NCBI RefSeq assembly: GCF_003286085.1
Contig: NW_020825604.1
Location: 1 to 64,000, forward strand
Origin: Drosophila persimilis
Lineage: Eukaryota > Arthropoda > Insecta > Diptera > Drosophilidae
Direction: 5' to 3'
Length of the DNA: 64,000 bases
The position numbers and the translations under genes are program-made. Below are positions 10,637-20,723 of this stretch, in pieces (position 1 is the first letter of the stretch; each line of letters begins with the position of its first letter). Under the pieces are notes generated by a model that ran no database searches, was not told where the DNA came from, and saw only the letters and a list, made by a program, of their open reading frames with translations.

Positions 10637-11280
10637 GCTCCGAGAAGTGTGGTTGCGGAGGTTCAATTACGCTCCAAAAAGTCTAGTTGCGGAGGTTCAA
10701 TTACGCTCCGAGAAGTCTGGTTGCGGAGGTTCAATTACGCTCCGAGAAGTCTGATTGCGGAGGTTCAATTACGCTCCGAGAAGTCTAGTTGCGGAGGTTT
10801 ACTTACGCTCCGAGAAGTCTAGTTGCGGAGGTTCAATTACGCTCCGAGAAGTCTGGTTGCGGAGGTTCAATTACGCTCCGAGAAGTCTAGTTGCGGAGGT
10901 TTACTTACGCTCCGAGAAGTCTAGTTGCGGAGGTTCAATTACGCTCCGAGAAGTCTGGTTGCGGAGGTTCAATTACGCTCCGAGAAGTCTGGTTGCGGAG
11001 GTTCAATTACGCTCCGAGAAGTCTAGTTGCGGAGGTTCAATTACGCTCCGAGAAGTCTGGTTGCGGAGGTTCAATTACGCTCCGAGAAGTCTGGTTGCGG
11101 AGGTTCAATTACGCTCCGAGAAGTCTAGTTGCGGAGGTTTACTTACGCTCCGAGAAGTCTAGTTGCGGAGGTTCAATTACGCTCCGAGAAGTCTGGTTGC
11201 GGAGGTTCAATTACGCTCCGAGAAGTCTAGTTGCGGAGGTTTACTTACGCTCCGAGAAGTCTAGTTGCGGAGGTTCAAGG
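10637..11280. repeat. 34-bp minisatellite, about 19 copies
   Basis: Unit contains TTGCGGAGGTTCAATTACGC followed by TCCGAGAAGTCTGG. One variant class reads TTTACTTACGC at units 5, 8, 15 and 18, giving a higher-order pattern. 34 is not a multiple of 3, so the open frames over it cycle through all three phases and are not genes. The inverted copy in TE3 has 13 units. Confidence 0.92.
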
Positions 11281-12428
11281 TTGAAGTACGATTCGAGAGG
11301 AATTCGAGGCGGATATGTTGGGCCGATGGCGGGCCGATTGTGGCTCTGGCGTCGTTGCTTTATATACAAAATTCAGCTTGTAATGTGACCGTTGGTGTTG
11401 CGCTGCGGGCACACTGGGTACCAGTGCTGCCAGATTTTGAGAGTCACCATAAGCTAGATTGAAGAGAAAAAAGCTAGAATAAGCTTACAACTACACTAAC
11501 CATAAAACACATCAAAATATGGGATAATTACATTTTTTATTAATGTAATTACATGATTTTATCCATTTCATTATGCCATGGCCGAGTGCTCAGCAATGTA
11601 CAAACAAAATGCAGGCATTTGCTCCTCTGTTTTTGAAGACTTTCTAACAAAAGGTATTTTGTTAGCTTGTGCCATGCTTACATTGGACGCAAGCATGCTG
11701 GACGACAGCATGCTGCCGTAATTTCAACTTGGCTCCTATTGTTGCTTACAAAAACAGCAGTACGCTTTTGTGGGGTCAGTTGGCAAATTGCGTATTTTTT
11801 GTATGTAAATGTGCAAACATGTACAATACTGAAGTGTGATTGAAACTTATCAGTAATTATAAGGTAATAATTACCTTACATTTATACACAAAATTGGACG
11901 ATATACCAAAATACGAACAACATATATGATTTTTGTCCGATTTATCGATACAAATTAAAAAATATTACAATCAAATCAGAAACAAAAATGGTTTTGTACT
12001 AAATTTTTTTAAGTTAAAATAAGCTAAAAGAAATTTGAAATAAGCTAGATATCTCGCTGTAAGCAATGCAAATACTTTTCAAGCTATTCGATTTAAAAAT
12101 AAACAAAATCTAGCTTAAAAAAAGCTAAAATGGCAACAAATAATTAATTAATTAAAACAGTGAAGAATATCCAAGAGACTGACAACAACATACATACATA
12201 AATTCACATATGTAAGTGCATACGTACATATATACATATGTACATATGTGTGTACACATACATATTCGTTTTTGTCAACTCTAAAAGAGGAGAAATTAAA
12301 TAGGAATACCTCTTGCATTTATCAGCTAAATTTAGAAGACAACATATACATATCAATATTTTATAATAACAAATAGGTACCACCTGCTAAAAAAAGCTTA
12401 TAAACAATATTATTTAGACGTCAATAAG
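11281..12428. other. A+T-rich unique part of TE1
   Basis: No ORF over 60 codons with protein character. Contains TATA-rich runs at about 12,190-12,270 and several AAGCTA words near 12,010-12,130. It is partly collinear with TE3 (50,872-51,466, inverted). Confidence 0.5.
11358..11366 (-). promoter_or_regulatory. Candidate TATA box reading into the minisatellite
   Basis: TATATAAAG on the minus strand, about 85 bp before the first 34-bp unit and about 1.1 kb before the ORF at 10279. The same box lies in TE3 at 51383-51391 (plus), in the same relation to the repeats. Confidence 0.4.
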
Positions 12429-12970
12429 CGACGGCGTTTGCATAATTTTTATAATTTATAATAATCCTGTTTGAAATAAGGAAATAAATGTGTAAATATA
12501 TTATTTTAATATTTTATATTTTGTGGTATAAATCAAACAAATAACAGCTTTTATTTCATTTCCCGCGCCCTAGTGTACCATACCCCCACCCCCTGCCCAT
12601 TCTTCATTTATTTTGTGGCGGTAGGTCAGTCCATCGAAAGACCCGAAACAAGAACCAAACTCAAATTTCAGTTCTAGCGGCCAGCAATAGTAAACACACA
12701 CACGCAAAGTACGTGAGAATGCATGTGCACCCATACACTAAAACATGCTGGTGGCAAAACAGAACCAGACCTGAGAGAGTTCAAAAAATCTGAAAAAACA
12801 CAATCACATATTTTTGTCGAAACATATTGCGTGTGTACTAACACATGCAAAGATGTTCTCTCTGCGCTCTCTCTCTCATGATGACGTCACTCTGGGGTAT
12901 TGATAGCGCAAGCCGGTGTGTGACACTTTCGTTGTATGAACTGGCACATCTATATACTGTATGGTTAGTG
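12429..12970 (-). repeat. Right terminal inverted repeat of TE1 (542 bp)
   Basis: Reverse complement of the TE2 left TIR (21995-22536) with few differences. Includes the motif CGACGGCGTTTGCAT at the inner end and GGTTAGTG at the outer end. Followed by the 7-bp duplication CCAAAAT (12971-12977). Confidence 0.85.
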
Positions 12971-13288
12971 CCAAAATATACCAATTAGGAAAATACCGCG
13001 CCGATAACACACACAAAAAGCCATTTCAAATTTAAATTGCATTTATCAATGCCCAGTGTGTTATCGGTCGCCAACTTCGGCAATTATGCCCAGCCAATTC
13101 CACTCCCACCCCCCCCCACCCACTTCAAATGCCACTAAATGCCAAATGAGGCTGAGCAGGAACAAAATTTACACTGCCAGCCATCGCCACTCTGCCACAC
13201 GCCCCAACAAAGCCACTTCAACCGCCCACAAGATGCTATGCGGTCGTCTCTTCGGAGCTACACGCGCCCGGATCGTAAGATCCGGAAG

Positions 13289-13295
13289 TATAAAG
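13289..13295 (+). promoter_or_regulatory. TATA-like box in the leader of copy B
   Basis: TATAAAG inside a block conserved in all complete leaders (CCGGAAGTATAAAGTATCC). It lies 676 bp before the gag ATG. Equivalent boxes are at 18006, 24159 and 38985 on the plus strand and 40752, 45654 and 50659 on the minus strand. Position and conservation suggest the sense promoter. No canonical initiator was verified. Confidence 0.35.
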
Positions 13296-13641
13296 TATCC
13301 GGGCGGTTATACGGGAGCAGGCAATTTTCCCCTTCCCTTCCCATCCCATCCTTGACAACAGAGCAGCCAATTCACACAGCACAAAGAAACATTACACACG
13401 GGCCATTGCCCAATAACAACACACACACAGCCACTAAATCAGGCCAGCCATAAAATTTGCATTGCCTACTTGTCGGTGCTCCTGCCCTCGGACCATTTTC
13501 ATCTCACTCAATATTGGGGTGAGTGAAAGTGGAACCGGGGGTGAGAGCACCGGTAAATAACGATCGGCGATGGGGTCTCTCGAGTGTGGAGAGCATGGGA
13601 GTTGGCGGACATATGAGTGTTCCACCATGAACCTCGTCCGT

Positions 13642-13760
13642 GACTCTCATCTCGTCCGCCCGCTCGAGAGGTCGCGATCGTCGGACGTATAATAATTGAA
13701 TTATTCGCCGCCTCCATTAAAATAGAGACTCTCATCTCGCGATCGTCGGACGACAAACTT
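13642..13760 (+). repeat. 85-bp leader repeat, one unit plus partial
   Basis: Starts GACTCTCATCTCGTCCGCCC and includes CTCGAGAGGTCGCGATCGTC and the short palindrome AATAATTGAATTATT. The next unit begins at 13727 and is cut after TCTCG. Unit number differs among copies: none complete in C, one plus in B and E, two plus in D and G. Confidence 0.8.
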
Positions 13761-13964
13761 TCTTCTCCCCAATAAATGTGATTAATTTTAAACGCCAATA
13801 AAAACAGAAACCTAACTAGATACACAAACTAACTAGAGAAAACTGTGTAAAGAGACAGAAAGTGCCAATAAATACATTAAATACAAACACACACACAAGT
13901 GACTTTTTAATAAGGAAAGCAACAAACAGACAGCAAATCGCCAACACAGAAACCAACAACAACC

Positions 13965-16376
13965 ATGACGAGAGGAATGGCCAGACGAGGGTCAAACAGA
14001 CGCCACAGCGACGGCGGCAGAGCGGCCCGCAGAGGCGCACTAGCAGCAGCAGCAGCAGCCAACAACACCAACACCAACACCGCCAATAGCAGCAGCAGCA
14101 GCAGAGCCCTCGGCGCAGCCAATGCAGAGCGACGTCGCCACAGTCACCCAGAGAGTGAGTACCCAGCCATTGCCATGGCCGACATATCCACGGCCACAGC
14201 CACTCCCCCCTCGAGCCCCATAAAATCAGCAACAACAGCAGCGCCAATACAAACTGCAAGTCCCGCAACCCCGCCAAAACCCAAAAACCCGCCAAACCAA
14301 AAGGGAAAGGCCGATAGGACGCCGCTCTCGCTGCCGCTTTTCCCGCCTCTCACGCTCTCGAACATTGAAAACCGTTCGAGAGCAACGGGAGAGGGAGAAG
14401 TCGGAGGAGAGCCGGCAAGCCGACGCGCAGGAGCGGAGCGCCAAAACGGCCAACGGGCAGCCACACACACATACACGACCGGATCGAACCCGTTGCGAAT
14501 CGAACTTGGTTCAAGTTCGAGCAACGGGTCGATCCAAGCCATAGCCCAGTCAGCACCTATACAAACAGCAACAACTACACAACCACAACCACAGCCAATC
14601 CCACCAACACCGAAACGACGCCGCGCCCTCATCGACAGTGAGAGCGACGATGAGGTTGAGGCTGAGACGAAGCAGGCCAGACGACGGGGCCGCCATCACC
14701 ATCATCACCAGCAGCGACCGCCAATCAAGAGGCCTATTAAAAAGAGGCAAACCATGGAGGAGCTGGAGGCCATTGTCCAGCAGCAGCTGAGGCAGCACGA
14801 GCTGCGGCAGCAACAGCAAAAGCAGCAAAAACGGACAACAAAAACCGCCAACACCAACACAGTTGCCGCTCCTGCATCTCTGCCGCAATCTGCACAGCCA
14901 ACACATGCCCATGCCCCTGCCTCTGCCTCTACCACTACTAATACAAATGCTGACAATACCAATACAAATAATGACGCCAACGCAATGACAAATACAATCA
15001 CCAACACCGTCACCGCCACTAACACCAGCACCAACGCCACAACCAACACCAACACAACTACTGCCACTCCCAATACAAACACCCTTGCCATTGCCAATGA
15101 CATCCGGCACGGCGAGTTCGGGCATCAGCCTGTGGAGGACAGAGGATTGAGGATCCTCATCCGAGGTCTTCCTCATTCCACGCCCTCTGACTGGTTCCGG
15201 GACTGCATGCAGGCCGAGGGGTACACGGTCCGGTATGCTCGGGCGATCACCGATCGGTTCGATCGCAGCCGCCAATACAACCTCTTTGAGGCTGAGATCG
15301 CCCCCAAACCGGACCGTGGCCAATACGATGTGTTGAAGCTGCGACGCCTGGGTGGGAGGCCCGTCACGGTTGAGAGACTTGGAGTCTCCCGTGACCCTGC
15401 CCAGTGCCATCGATGTCAGGTGTTTGGCCACACCCGCGCATATTGTAGACGAGCTGCTGTCTGCATGAAATGCGCGGGCGGGCACCTGACGACGGAGTGC
15501 AGCAAGCCAAGGGCCGTCAATCCCAAATGCGCCAACTGCCAGGGCGCCCACATCAGCGCCTACAAGGGCTGCAGCGCCTACAAGGCAGCCAGGCAGCGGC
15601 TCCTGGCCCACAGGGTCGCCAGGGAGGAGGAGCATCGACGGCAGCAGCAGCAGCCTCAGCCACTACGGCAGCAGCCACAGCCAATTCAGCAGCCAATACA
15701 GCAGCAACAGCCAGCACATCGTCTCCAGCAGCCACCACAACGTCACCAGCAGCCACTACAGCGACAGTTGCAGCAGCAGCAGCCACCCACACAGCCACTC
15801 CGCACACAGCCGCAGCAGCAACGTCAACGCGGTCTGGGTCGGCAGCAACGGCAGCAGCTACAGCATCGCGACCAACATCCCCAGCCACTGGCCGAGGGGC
15901 GCCAACACCAGAGGGTCCAGCCGATGCAGCCGATCCCAAATCGTGCTCCGACGCCACGCCAACACCAGCAACAGCAGCGGCCAGCAGCTCAGTGCGATGG
16001 CAGCTGTGCCCATAACCTGAAAACATATGCGGGAAAAATTAGAGAGCTGGAAGAAAAACTGGCAGAAATCACAACGAAATTGACAAACCTGCTGCAGGCA
16101 AGGGACGAGAGCACGGGAGGAGTGCCGCCACTTCGGACAACAACAGCAGCAGCAGCATCCACACAGCCATCACCAAGACCAGCACCAAATACGCAAAATG
16201 ACGCCGCAGCCATATCGGACTCCGAATCCGATATGGACTGCGCAGCAATTGACGATGATGACGACGACGAATGGACCGACCACGATCCATTCGACGCGCT
16301 GGATGGCCTGGGCGAAATATGGAGGGCACAAATCGCCAGCGCACGCGAAAGCATGCGATCAGGCGGCGCCTACTGA
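13965..16376 (+). CDS. gag: Gag, copy B, 803 aa (intact)
   Basis: Nucleic-acid-binding Gag of a Jockey-clade telomeric-type element. In HeT-A and TART such Gags carry the RNA particle to chromosome ends; that role here is inferred. Residues 1-60 are basic (TRGMARRGSNRRHSDGGR) and then Ala/Asn-rich. 180-390 are low-complexity Gln/Thr/Asn with a His-run and RPPIKRPIKKR. About 390-470 is a PRE_C2HC-like domain (RGLRILIRGLPHSTPSDWF). About 479-540 are three zinc knuckles, CX2CX4HX4C, CX2CX3HX4C and CX2CX3HX6C. 550-680 is Gln-rich. About 684-715 is a short coiled coil (IRELEEKLAEITTKL). About 750-775 is an acidic cluster. Start ATG 13965 is conserved in all copies, in context CAACCATGA. No RT frame follows within the unit. 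This is the longer gag subtype, also in D, F and G. Confidence 0.9.
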   Translation: MTRGMARRGSNRRHSDGGRAARRGALAAAAAANNTNTNTANSSSSSRALGAANAERRRHSHPESEYPAIAMADISTATATPPSSPIKSATTAAPIQTASPATPPKPKNPPNQKGKADRTPLSLPLFPPLTLSNIENRSRATGEGEVGGEPASRRAGAERQNGQRAATHTYTTGSNPLRIELGSSSSNGSIQAIAQSAPIQTATTTQPQPQPIPPTPKRRRALIDSESDDEVEAETKQARRRGRHHHHHQQRPPIKRPIKKRQTMEELEAIVQQQLRQHELRQQQQKQQKRTTKTANTNTVAAPASLPQSAQPTHAHAPASASTTTNTNADNTNTNNDANAMTNTITNTVTATNTSTNATTNTNTTTATPNTNTLAIANDIRHGEFGHQPVEDRGLRILIRGLPHSTPSDWFRDCMQAEGYTVRYARAITDRFDRSRQYNLFEAEIAPKPDRGQYDVLKLRRLGGRPVTVERLGVSRDPAQCHRCQVFGHTRAYCRRAAVCMKCAGGHLTTECSKPRAVNPKCANCQGAHISAYKGCSAYKAARQRLLAHRVAREEEHRRQQQQPQPLRQQPQPIQQPIQQQQPAHRLQQPPQRHQQPLQRQLQQQQPPTQPLRTQPQQQRQRGLGRQQRQQLQHRDQHPQPLAEGRQHQRVQPMQPIPNRAPTPRQHQQQQRPAAQCDGSCAHNLKTYAGKIRELEEKLAEITTKLTNLLQARDESTGGVPPLRTTTAAAASTQPSPRPAPNTQNDAAAISDSESDMDCAAIDDDDDDEWTDHDPFDALDGLGEIWRAQIASARESMRSGGAY

Positions 16377-17703
16377 TGTGCCCAATCGTCGTTCCCGAGA
16401 CAGCCACTGCAACGAAGAAATAGATGTCAATACAGACAACAACGAAAAACGGCCAAAACACATGAAAATCACACTTACCTGCCAATCACCAGACTGAGCT
16501 GACCATCAAGAAGCTGCCTCGCCATCAACATTGACAAATTCCTGCCAATTGGGCGGAAAAAGAGGCCTCTTCTGATGACGCTGCCGCCTGACCATGGCCG
16601 TGACGTCACGCCACTCTCAACAAACAGCTGCAATTCCAACGACGACGCAGAGGCTGGCGCCTGTTGCCGCTCCACTGGGTCGCACCCGTCTCTCATGCCA
16701 ATTATGTGAGGGCGGGATGGCCCGGTGTTGAGCCGCCGGACGCCAGCAAATCCTGCAAAAGAAGAAGGAGAATCAGGAAAAAAGGCTGCCAATTAAAACA
16801 CAAATACTCGCCTGCAAACGTCTTCACGCCAACACCAACCAGACAAGGGTCGCCACAAACAACATTCAAACGCCGATAAGCACCTGCAAATAAAGAAAAA
16901 TTAAAAATCAAACGCCAAAGAAAACACCTCATCTGGATGGCCGGACCAGCAGCCATTCAAAACGCCATTACAAACCGATGACGAACGTGGCCGAGGAGGC
17001 CAGGCCAATCCAACTGACAGCGCATCCTGGTGGCCGGACCAGCAGCCACTCGGATGCGGCCAATCAACATCACAATCGACAACGCATCCTGGTGGCCGGA
17101 TCTGCAGCCACCTGGATGCGGCCAATAACACAAATCGTTGGCATCACACTTCGATGCCAATGCCAACGACAATGCAGTTGGGTGGCCGGACCAGTGCCAC
17201 TCGAGTGCAGCAGCCAACACAAACCAGCGACAGATGCAACGTGGGCGGCCGGAACAGAGCCGCTCGCCAACAACTCCATCATAGCCCACGATGCACGCCA
17301 TCTCCGAGTCCAGCCATCGCCACAAGGATCCCAGATGGTGCCACTAATCATGCACAGGGGGGCAACGGAGCCGGCCGGTATGCGGCGCAATGTTCTGCAT
17401 TGCGTTTGCCATGCCGGCCGGTGCTTTGTTGTAGTTGTCCTCCTGCTAAAAATAAATGATATTTAAGTATGTTTATTGTTGTGTAAATGTATTGTAATTA
17501 TTGTTTGTTTTACCTTGTATATATCTCTGTAGTTTTGTAGTCCTTATTTGTAGTAATTGTAGATAGATTGTCCTTAGCTGTAATGTAATTTAATTAATTT
17601 TAGTTATTTATCTTAGCATACTTACCTTTCTTCTTCTTCTCCTTCTTTCCCAACTATCACCCATTCCCCAATATTTGACAAGTGGCAACGCCATTAATGA
17701 TTA
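16377..17703 (+). other. 3' UTR of copy B
   Basis: No sense ORF. Antisense splice pair at 16407-16478, further antisense pairs as in copy C, the GGCCGGACCAG repeats at about 16,940-17,260, and a pyrimidine-rich end near 17,630. The tail lacks the short CATACAGTATACAG duplication seen in copies A and C. Confidence 0.6.
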
Positions 17704-18005
17704 AAATATACCACGCCAATTAGGAAAATACCGCGCCGATAACACACCAAAAAGCCATTTCAAATTCAAAATGCATTTCTCAATGCTCAATGCGGCAATT
17801 ATGCCCAGCCAATTCCACACCCACCCCCCCCCCCCCACTTCAAATGCCACTAAAAAGAACAAATGAGGCTGAGCAGGAACAAAATTTACACTGCCAGCCA
17901 TCGCCACTCTGCCACACGCCCCAACAAAGCCATTACAACCGCCCACAAGATGCTATGCGGTCGTCTCTTCGGAGCTACACGCGCCCGGATCGTAAGATCC
18001 GGAAG

Positions 18006-18012
18006 TATAAAG
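18006..18012 (+). promoter_or_regulatory. TATA-like box in the leader of copy C
   Basis: TATAAAG in the conserved GATCCGGAAG context. The following CGGGCGGTTATACGGGAGCAG block of other copies is deleted here. Confidence 0.3.
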
Positions 18013-18523
18013 TATCCCATCCCATCCTATCCTTGACAACAGAGCAGCCAATACAAAAAGCACAAGGAACATAAGACATGAGCCATTGCCCAACAAAAAC
18101 ACGCACAGCCACTAATGCAAACAGCCATTGCAATTTTTCATTGCCTACTTGTCGGTGCTGCTGCCCTCGGACCATTTTCATCTCACTCAATATTGGGGTG
18201 AGTGAAAGTGGAACCGGGGGTGAGAGCACCGGTAAATGACGATCGGCGATCGGACCCTTTCGAGTGTGGAGAGCATGGGAGTTGGCGGACATGTGAGTGT
18301 TTCACCATGAACCTCGTCCAGGCCACTCTCATCTCGTCCGCCCGCTCGAGAGGTCGCGATCGTCGGACGTGCCAAAAACCGTTTTCTTTCTGTGTTGCCC
18401 TGTTTTCTTCTTGTGGTGTCTGTCGTGTGCCGTGCCGTGCTGTGCCGTGCCCCTCGCTGACATGACAAAAAGTCCCTTCCCCCCCCACCCAGCAAATCGC
18501 CAACACACAAACCAACAACAACT

Positions 18524-20692
18524 ATGACGAGAGGAATGGCCAGACGAGGGTCGAATAGACGCCACAGCGACGGCGGCAGAGCGGCCCGCAGAGGCGCACT
18601 ATCAGCAGCAGCAGCAGCCAACAACATCAACACCAACACCGCCAATAGCAGCAGCAGCAGCAGAGCCCTCGGCGCAGGCGCCAACACCAACACAAACGCC
18701 CCAGCCAATGCAGAGCGCCGTCGACACAGTCACCCATCGTGTGAGTACCCAGCCATTGCCATGGCCGACATATCCACGGCCACAGCCACTCCCCCCTCGA
18801 GCCCCATAAGAACAGCAGCGCCAATACCAACAAATATACCAACTGCAAATCCCGCAACCCGGCCAAAACCCAAAAACCCGCCAAACCGAAAGGGAAGGGC
18901 CGATAGGACGCCGCTCTCGCTGCCGCTTTTCCCGCCTCTCACGCTCTCGAACATTCAAAACCGTTCGGGAGTAACGGGAGAGGGAGAAGGCGGAGGAGAG
19001 CCGGCAAGCCGACGCGCAGGAGCAGAGCGCCAAAACGGCCAACGGGCAGCCACACACACACACACGAACGGATCGAACCTGTTGCGAGACGAACTTGGCT
19101 CGAGCTCGAGCAACGGGTCGATCCAAGCCATAGCCCAGCCAGAACATACACAAAGACAAACAGCAACAACTACACAACCGCAATCGCAGCCAATTCCACT
19201 AACACCGAAACGACGCCGCGCCCTCATCGACAGTGGGAGTGACGATGAGGAGGGTGAGAGGAAGCAGGCCAGAAGACGGGGCCGCCATCACCAGCAGCGG
19301 CAGCAAACACAACACACAAATACAAACACCAACACCGTCACCGCCACTAACACCAGCACCATCGCCATAACCAACACCAACACAACTACTGCCACTCCCA
19401 ATACACACACCCTTGCCATTGCCAATGACATCCGGCACGGCGAGTTCGGGCATCAGCCTGTGGAGGACAGAGGATTGAGGATCCTCATCCGAGGTCTTCC
19501 CCATTCCACGCCCTCTGACTGGTTCCGGGCCTGCATGCAGGCCGAGGGGTACACGGTCCGGTATAATCGGGCGATCACCGATCGATTTGATCGCAGCCGT
19601 CAATACAACCTCTTCGAGGCTGAGATTGCCCCCAAACCGGACCGTGGCCAATACGATGTGTTGAAGCTGCGACGCCTGGGTGGGAGGCCCGTCACGGTTG
19701 AGAGACTTGGAGTCTCCCGTGACCCTGCCCAGTGCCATCGATGTCAGGTGTTTGGCCACACCCGCGCATATTGTAGACGAGCTGCTGTCTGCATGAAATG
19801 CGCGGGTGGGCACCTGACGACGGAGTGCAGCAAGCCAAGGGCTGCAAATCCCAAATGCGCCAACTGCCAGGGCGCCCACATTAGCGCCTACAAGGGCTGC
19901 AGCGCCTACAAGGCAGCCAGGCAGCGGCTCCTGGCCCACAGGGTCGCCAGGGAGGAGGAGAATCGACGGCAGCAGCAGCAGCCTCAGCCACTACGGCAAC
20001 AGCCACAGCCAATTCAGCAGCAACAGCCAGCACAACGTCACCGGCAGCCACCACAACGTCACCAGCAGCCACTACAGCGACAGTTGCAGCAGCAGCAGCC
20101 ACCCACACAGCCACTCCACACACAGCCGCAGCAGCAACGCCAGCGCGGTCTGGGTCGGCAGCATCGGCAGCAGCTACAGCATCGCGACCAACATCCCCAG
20201 CCACTGGCCGAGGGGCGCCAATACCGGAGGGTCCAGCCGATGCAGCCGATCCCAAATCGTGCTCCGACGCCACGCCAATCCCAGATACAGCAGCGGCCAG
20301 CAGCTCAGTGCGATGGGAGCTGTGCCCATCAACTGAAAAGAGATGCCAGAAGAATTAGAGATCTGGAAGAAAAACTGGAAGCAATTTTGACGAAATTGAC
20401 AAACCTGCTGCAGGCAAGGGACGAGAGCACGGGAGGAGTGCCGCCACTAAAGACGACAACAGCAGCAGCAGCATCCACACAGCCATCACCAAGACCAGCA
20501 CCAAATACGCACCATGACGCCGCAGCCATATCGGACTCTGAATCCGATATGGACTGCGAAGCAATTGACGACGATGATGACGACCAATGGACCGACCACG
20601 ATCCATTCGACGCGCTGGATGGCCTGGGCGAAATATGGAGGGCACAAATCGCCAGCGCACGCGAAAGCATGCGATCGGGCGGTGCCTGCTGA
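18524..20692 (+). CDS. gag: Gag, copy C, 722 aa (intact)
   Basis: Same protein family and start as copy B. It differs by lacking roughly 100 residues between the Arg-rich KQARRRGRHH motif and the Asn/Thr-rich stretch (the His-run, RPPIKRPIKKR and the Gln-rich helix). It has extra NTNTNAPAN and IPTNIPTANPATRPK segments near the N-terminus. The PRE_C2HC-like region and all three zinc knuckles are complete. The coiled coil reads IRDLEEKLEAILTKL and the acidic tail ends in GGAC. Gene-length variation falls only in low-complexity parts. It shares subtype with copies A and H and with the 3' part of copy D. Confidence 0.9.
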   Translation: MTRGMARRGSNRRHSDGGRAARRGALSAAAAANNINTNTANSSSSSRALGAGANTNTNAPANAERRRHSHPSCEYPAIAMADISTATATPPSSPIRTAAPIPTNIPTANPATRPKPKNPPNRKGRADRTPLSLPLFPPLTLSNIQNRSGVTGEGEGGGEPASRRAGAERQNGQRAATHTHTNGSNLLRDELGSSSSNGSIQAIAQPEHTQRQTATTTQPQSQPIPLTPKRRRALIDSGSDDEEGERKQARRRGRHHQQRQQTQHTNTNTNTVTATNTSTIAITNTNTTTATPNTHTLAIANDIRHGEFGHQPVEDRGLRILIRGLPHSTPSDWFRACMQAEGYTVRYNRAITDRFDRSRQYNLFEAEIAPKPDRGQYDVLKLRRLGGRPVTVERLGVSRDPAQCHRCQVFGHTRAYCRRAAVCMKCAGGHLTTECSKPRAANPKCANCQGAHISAYKGCSAYKAARQRLLAHRVAREEENRRQQQQPQPLRQQPQPIQQQQPAQRHRQPPQRHQQPLQRQLQQQQPPTQPLHTQPQQQRQRGLGRQHRQQLQHRDQHPQPLAEGRQYRRVQPMQPIPNRAPTPRQSQIQQRPAAQCDGSCAHQLKRDARRIRDLEEKLEAILTKLTNLLQARDESTGGVPPLKTTTAAAASTQPSPRPAPNTHHDAAAISDSESDMDCEAIDDDDDDQWTDHDPFDALDGLGEIWRAQIASARESMRSGGAC

Positions 20693-20723
20693 TGTGCCCA
20701 ATCGTCGATCCAGAGGCCGGCCA

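Larger units (their letters stand above)
3544..12970 (+). mobile_element. TE1: 9.4-kb TIR transposon with captured gene pieces, no transposase seen
   Basis: Ends in perfect CACTAACCATACAG / CTGTATGGTTAGTG termini, has about 0.5-kb terminal inverted repeats and a 7-bp target duplication. In order it holds the left TIR, a nested LOA-type element (4171-8295), an E2-enzyme fragment (8624-8872), a 375-bp repeat array (8870-10230), a fused remnant of a second, opposite array (10285-10440), a 34-bp minisatellite (10637-11280), a minus-strand TATA box, an A+T-rich segment and the right TIR. No transposase-like ORF is present, so it is probably non-autonomous. The superfamily is uncertain: the CACTA-like ends alone are not enough, and the 7-bp duplication fits P-like or foldback elements better. 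Confidence 0.8.
12978..17703 (+). mobile_element. HeT-A/TART-type unit, copy B (complete)
   Basis: Complete 4.7-kb unit: leader 12978-13964, intact 803-codon gag, 3' UTR 16377-17703. It is the longest intact copy on this strand. Joined to copy C with no oligo(A) or spacer. The antisense intron nearest gag is at 16407-16478. Confidence 0.8.

Noticed and set aside
10637..11280. CRISPR-like array
   Set aside because: 34-bp units are joined without spacers and the setting is eukaryotic. It is a minisatellite.
10755..11388. ORFs of 135 and 165 codons over the 34-bp repeats
   Set aside because: Because 34 is not a multiple of 3, the array reads as a 34-residue cycle in every frame. The openness follows from the repeat.
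14550..15635. Long antisense ORF (361 codons) opposite gag, recurring in several copies
   Set aside because: It follows from the A/C-rich codon use of gag, which rarely gives stops in that antisense frame. The product is Val/Cys/Leu low-complexity, and its length shifts with gag indels.
15553..16026. Antisense frames rich in Ala/Val, or in Leu and other hydrophobic residues, which look like membrane segments
   Set aside because: They are CAG/CTG repeat shadows of the Gln-rich part of gag and of the Ala/Asn-rich N-terminus.
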